Below, in pieces: positions 60,579 to 64,000 of a stretch of 64,000 bases of DNA. The stretch comes from Paenibacillus alvei DSM 29. Its GTDB lineage: Bacteria > Bacillota > Bacilli > Paenibacillales > Paenibacillaceae. The notes under the pieces were generated by a model, which was not told the DNA's origin, searched no databases, and saw nothing but the letters and a program-made list of their open reading frames with translations. The position numbers and the translations under genes were made by a program. The stretch spans positions 248,001-312,000 of the forward strand of contig NZ_AMBZ01000003.1 of the NCBI RefSeq assembly GCF_000293805.1, in the 5' to 3' direction. Position 1 is the first letter of the stretch, and each line of letters starts with the position of its first letter.

Positions 60579-63500
60579 ATGCACGATCAGGAGAAGGAAC
60601 GATGGCCGCTATCGGGAGCGCAGGCTGGAATCTGGTTCGCGCAGCAGCTCGATCCTGACAACCCTATATTCAACACCGCTGAATGTGTGGACATCCGCGG
60701 GCCGATAGATCCTGCTCGCTTCGAAGCGGCCCTGCGTCAGGCGGTGACAGAGGCCGATGCGCTGCATATCCGCTTCGGAGAGGATGCAGACGGTCCATGG
60801 CAGAAGATCGTTCCCACAGATGACTGGATGCTGCACATGATTGACCTGAGCAGAGAGGCTGACCCGGAAGGCGCAGCCCGAGCGTGGATGAACCGCGATA
60901 TGGAGAAGCCCGTTGATTTGCACACAGGGCCTCTCTTCACGGAGGCGCTGTTTAAGATCGAGAGCGAGCGTTATCTCTGGTATCAGCGCATTCATCATAT
61001 TGTCATTGACGGATTCGGCGCAGCATTGCTGATGCAGCGCGTGGCGCAAAACTATACAGCATTAACCTATGCTCTTCCGAATGGAGCAGGAACGTTCGGT
61101 TCCTTGCAATCCATTTTGGAGGAGGATGAGGCATATCGTTCATCGGAACAGATGAACCGCGACCGGGAATTCTGGCTGGAGCGCTTCTCCGACAGGCCGG
61201 AAGCAGTTAGCCTAGGAGGACATGCGCAGCGAACGGCCCGTCGCTTCGTGCGCCGCACTGCGCATATTCCAGCCGCCACGGTGAGTGGATGGCAGTCGAT
61301 TGCAGCTGAATCGGGAACAAGCTGGCCGGATGTTCTTGCAGCAGCGACCGCAATTTATGTGCATCGGATGACACAGGAAGAGGAGGTCATTCTCGGTCTT
61401 CCTGTAATGTGCCGACTAGGATCAGCCGCACTGCGCGTTCCCGGCATGGTTATGAATTTGCTTCCGCTTCGTGTGGAGGTTAGTTCGGAGAAAAGCCTTG
61501 GCGATCTGCTGCGGGAGGTGTCGCGTGAGATTCGCATGATTCGGCGCCATCAAGGGTATCGCCATCAGGATTTGCGCAGAGACTTGAAACTGCTTGGCGA
61601 CAACCGAAGGTTATTCGGCCCGCTCATTAACGTCATGCCTTTTGTCGAGGATGTCAGCTTCGCAGGCTATCGCGGCAAAGTCAGCAACCTGTCCGCAGGG
61701 CCTGTCGATGATTTGACGATTAACGTATACAGCCATGCGGATGGCAGCGGGCTGCGTCTCGACTTCGACGCGAATCCCGAAATCTACAGCTTGGACGAGC
61801 TGTATGCCCATCAGAAGCGCTTCCTGCATCTATTGGATGGAATTGCGCATGCCGAATCGAATCGGCCTCTTGGACAGCTTCCGGTGATTACGCCTGAAGA
61901 ACGCCGACAGGTGCTTGAGGAGTGGAACGATACTGCATATGATGTGCCGAGCATAAGTGTGCCAGAGTTGTTCGAGGAACAGGTGGAGCGCGCTCCCGAG
62001 GCAGTTGCGGTCGTGTGCGAGGACGACCTGCTTCGATATGGAGAGTTGAATGCGAAGGCAAATCGGCTTGCCCATTACCTTATTTCTTACGGCGTCGGGC
62101 CCGATCGTATTGTGGCGCTTTCTCTCCCACGCTCGCTGGATGCGGTCATTGCCATATTGGCTATCCATAAGACAGGAGCCGCTTATTTGCCGCTTGATCC
62201 GGACTATCCGTTCGAACGGCTTGCCTATATGCTGGAGGACGCCGATCCAATCTGTCTGATTGCGACGAAGGAGACGTCCGCGAGCTTGCCCCCTTGCAAC
62301 AGGAAGACCATCGTGCTGGATGAATCGGCAACCGTAGACGCCCTGGTGCAATCACCTGCTCACAATCCTACAGATGAGGATAGGATCAGGGCAATCTCAG
62401 CATCGCACATTTCATATGTCATTTACACTTCCGGCTCTACTGGGAAGCCGAAGGGGGTCATGCTTACATTTGGCGGCTTGGCGAATCTGCTGCATGACAT
62501 GAAGGTTCGGTTGGCGCTGAGCGAACAGGATCGAATGCTGTCCGTCACTACGATATCATTTGATATATCCGTAATGGAACTGCTGCTGCCGCTTATATCC
62601 GGATCCGCACTCGACATTGCCCGCAAGGAAACGATTCTGGATCCGTCCGCACTGGCAAGCCGCATTGCGGCAACAGGCGCGACGATCATGCAGGCGACGC
62701 CGACGCTGTGGCAGGCGCTTGCCGACAGCAAGCCGGAACGATTCGCCGGGCTCAAGATGATTTCGGGCGGAGAGGCGATACCGCTCGCGCTGAAGCTGGC
62801 GCTGCAGGAGTTGAACGGCGAGGTCAACAATCAATATGGCCCGACGGAGACGACGATTTATTCGACCGCGGGGCTGCTTGATCATAGTCCAACGAACAAG
62901 CCGTCTATCGGACGGCCAATTCGGAATACAAGGCTGTATGTGCTCGACAGTTCGTTGGAGCCAGTGCCTCCTGGGGTAGCGGGAGAACTGTATATTGCAG
63001 GCGCCGGGCTTGCGCGCGGATACTTGGGACGTGCGGATTTGACTGCTGAGCGCTTCATTGCCGATCCATTCGGACCTCCTGGTACTCGAATGTATCGAAC
63101 AGGAGATATGGTGCGTTGGTTGGCAGACGGCACGATCGATTATTTGGGACGCACGGATCAGCAAGTGAAGCTGCGCGGATTCCGGATCGAAACCGGTGAA
63201 ATAGAGGCGCTGCTGGATGCCCATCCTGACATATCGCAAGCAGCGGTTACGCTTTACGAGGATTATGCGGGTGAACGACGGTTGGCAGCTTATGTGGTTC
63301 CATCATCATCGTCAGGACTTGAACCTGAGGAACTGCGTCAATATGCAGCACGGAAGCTTCCGGATTACATGGTTCCGTTTGCTTTCGTTGTTCTTGATGC
63401 TATGCCGCTTACGCCGAATCGCAAAATTGACCGCAAAGCTCTGCCTGCGCCAGAGCGCGCTGCCGCAGCAGCGGGTCGCGAACCGCGTACACCGCAAGAG

Positions 63501-64000
63501 GAAATCATATGCGCCCTGTTCGCAGAAGTGCTGGGTCTTGCCCGCGTAAGCATCGATGATGATTTCTTCGCTCTAGGCGGTCATTCCTTGCTCGCGGGAC
63601 GGGTTATGGTGCGTGTGCGAGAGGCATTCGGCGTTGAGATGAATATCGGAAGCCTGTTCGAAGCGCCTACCGCAGCGTCTCTTGTGCGGCGTCTCGAACC
63701 TGCACAGGAGCAAAGACCAGCCATTCGCGCGAGCTTAGGCAAGCGGCCTGAGCGGCTGCCGCTTTCTTTTGCCCAACAGCGACTATGGTTTCTGTACCGG
63801 CTAGAGGGGGCAACGCCTACTTACAATATTCCGCTCGTTGCCCGAATGTCGGGCGAGTTGAATGTCGAGGCGCTGCAGGCAGCTGTTTTTGATGTGGTGG
63901 ATCGCCATGAGACACTGCGCACGATTTTTCCGGATGAGAATGGCACTTCAAGTCAAGTGATACAACATTCCAAGGATGTACAAATACCGTTCCATGTGCT
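60579..64000 (+). CDS. dhbF: Nonribosomal peptide synthetase, first module plus start of second (partial, runs off the window)
   Basis: The ATG at 60579 follows AAAGGAGG. Visible: a condensation domain with YQRIHHIVIDGFGAALLMQR (HHxxxDG); an adenylation domain from about residue 430 with YVIYTSGSTGKPKGVML, NQYGPTETTIYS and RGFRIETGEIEAL; a peptidyl carrier domain with DDFFALGGHSLLAGRVMVRV; and the start of a second condensation domain (LPLSFAQQRLWFLYRLEGAT). The ten specificity positions, aligned by eye to GrsA, read D-I-M-Q-I-G-Q-I-Y-K, closest to the glycine code D-I-L-Q-L-G-L-I-W-K. That fits a bacillibactin-type product (DHB-Gly-Thr), though alanine (paenibactin) cannot be excluded. The thioesterase and second adenylation domain lie beyond the window. 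Confidence 0.93.
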   Translation, partial: MHDQEKERWPLSGAQAGIWFAQQLDPDNPIFNTAECVDIRGPIDPARFEAALRQAVTEADALHIRFGEDADGPWQKIVPTDDWMLHMIDLSREADPEGAARAWMNRDMEKPVDLHTGPLFTEALFKIESERYLWYQRIHHIVIDGFGAALLMQRVAQNYTALTYALPNGAGTFGSLQSILEEDEAYRSSEQMNRDREFWLERFSDRPEAVSLGGHAQRTARRFVRRTAHIPAATVSGWQSIAAESGTSWPDVLAAATAIYVHRMTQEEEVILGLPVMCRLGSAALRVPGMVMNLLPLRVEVSSEKSLGDLLREVSREIRMIRRHQGYRHQDLRRDLKLLGDNRRLFGPLINVMPFVEDVSFAGYRGKVSNLSAGPVDDLTINVYSHADGSGLRLDFDANPEIYSLDELYAHQKRFLHLLDGIAHAESNRPLGQLPVITPEERRQVLEEWNDTAYDVPSISVPELFEEQVERAPEAVAVVCEDDLLRYGELNAKANRLAHYLISYGVGPDRIVALSLPRSLDAVIAILAIHKTGAAYLPLDPDYPFERLAYMLEDADPICLIATKETSASLPPCNRKTIVLDESATVDALVQSPAHNPTDEDRIRAISASHISYVIYTSGSTGKPKGVMLTFGGLANLLHDMKVRLALSEQDRMLSVTTISFDISVMELLLPLISGSALDIARKETILDPSALASRIAATGATIMQATPTLWQALADSKPERFAGLKMISGGEAIPLALKLALQELNGEVNNQYGPTETTIYSTAGLLDHSPTNKPSIGRPIRNTRLYVLDSSLEPVPPGVAGELYIAGAGLARGYLGRADLTAERFIADPFGPPGTRMYRTGDMVRWLADGTIDYLGRTDQQVKLRGFRIETGEIEALLDAHPDISQAAVTLYEDYAGERRLAAYVVPSSSSGLEPEELRQYAARKLPDYMVPFAFVVLDAMPLTPNRKIDRKALPAPERAAAAAGREPRTPQEEIICALFAEVLGLARVSIDDDFFALGGHSLLAGRVMVRVREAFGVEMNIGSLFEAPTAASLVRRLEPAQEQRPAIRASLGKRPERLPLSFAQQRLWFLYRLEGATPTYNIPLVARMSGELNVEALQAAVFDVVDRHETLRTIFPDENGTSSQVIQHSKDVQIPFHV

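Noticed and set aside
54777-63553. Many long open frames on the opposite strand and in other frames in the dhb region
   Set aside because: They overlap intact enzymes with full catalytic motifs, lack ribosome binding sites and have no recognisable domains; the GC-rich coding sequence simply leaves few stops in other frames.
1-64000. CRISPR array, tRNA, rRNA or prophage integration site
   Set aside because: No regularly spaced repeats, no cloverleaf-like CCA-ended segment and no cluster of phage genes were found on reading the window.

Overview
The window reads as chromosome of a spore-forming Gram-positive bacterium of the Paenibacillus group. This is an inference from gene content: many TTG/GTG starts behind strong AGGAGG-type ribosome binding sites, a YjcZ-type sporulation peptide, a Spo0E-like protein, YesM/YesN-type two-component genes, copper-amine-oxidase-N ('stalk') domains, SLH repeats and a dhb catecholate siderophore cluster. 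No rRNA, tRNA or CRISPR array was seen.

Layout. 0-10 kb: start of alanine dehydrogenase and an AdeR-like PucR/CdaR regulator, a histidine-kinase remnant, an alkaline phosphatase broken at its signal peptide, a four-gene hypothetical run, a stalk-domain protein and an NIT-type chemoreceptor. 10-17 kb: an AT-rich accessory stretch full of decayed fragments (two nucleotidyltransferase pieces, two GNAT pieces, an IS3 piece, an HTH piece). Inside it lies a compact minus-strand group: an XRE-TPR (RRNPP-like) regulator, a secreted glycine/alanine-rich protein, a small membrane protein, a Spo0E-like protein, a remnant of a second copy of the regulator, and two tiny plus-strand peptide genes nearby. 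This is the best candidate for an undescribed system, possibly peptide-controlled production of a bacteriocin-like protein with its immunity protein.

17-28 kb: a secreted beta-propeller protein (two frameshifts), VOC and nucleotidyltransferase proteins, a GH8 glycosidase, a PAT-like acetyltransferase, an SLH-TraB/GumN protein (one frameshift), and a SnoaL/epoxide-hydrolase pair with repeated palindromic operators and a TetR regulator. 28-34 kb: a polar amino acid ABC importer operon plus an M24 peptidase, split by an IS4-type element, then a TetR gene. 34-48 kb: an M14 carboxypeptidase (frameshifted) with a small companion, NUDIX and kinase genes, an HmoA-like monooxygenase, a YesM/YesN pair driving a sugar ABC importer without ATPase, a YjcZ peptide and a ComEC-like MBL protein with its DUF3006 partner. 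48-52 kb: a secreted protein whose terminator has been split by a deleted IS3-type element, an aspartate/glutamate racemase and a remnant of a second racemase gene.

52-64 kb: a Fur-controlled siderophore locus: Btr-like AraC activator, FeuA-like lipoprotein, BesA-like esterase, then dhbA, dhbC, dhbE, dhbB and the start of the dhbF NRPS. These genes make 2,3-dihydroxybenzoate, load it onto the DhbB aryl carrier domain, condense it with an amino acid on DhbF, and bind and hydrolyse the ferric siderophore.

A striking property of the window is that at least seven otherwise intact genes are broken by single-base indels, mostly in homopolymer runs. Either the assembly carries homopolymer errors or these genes are freshly mutated.
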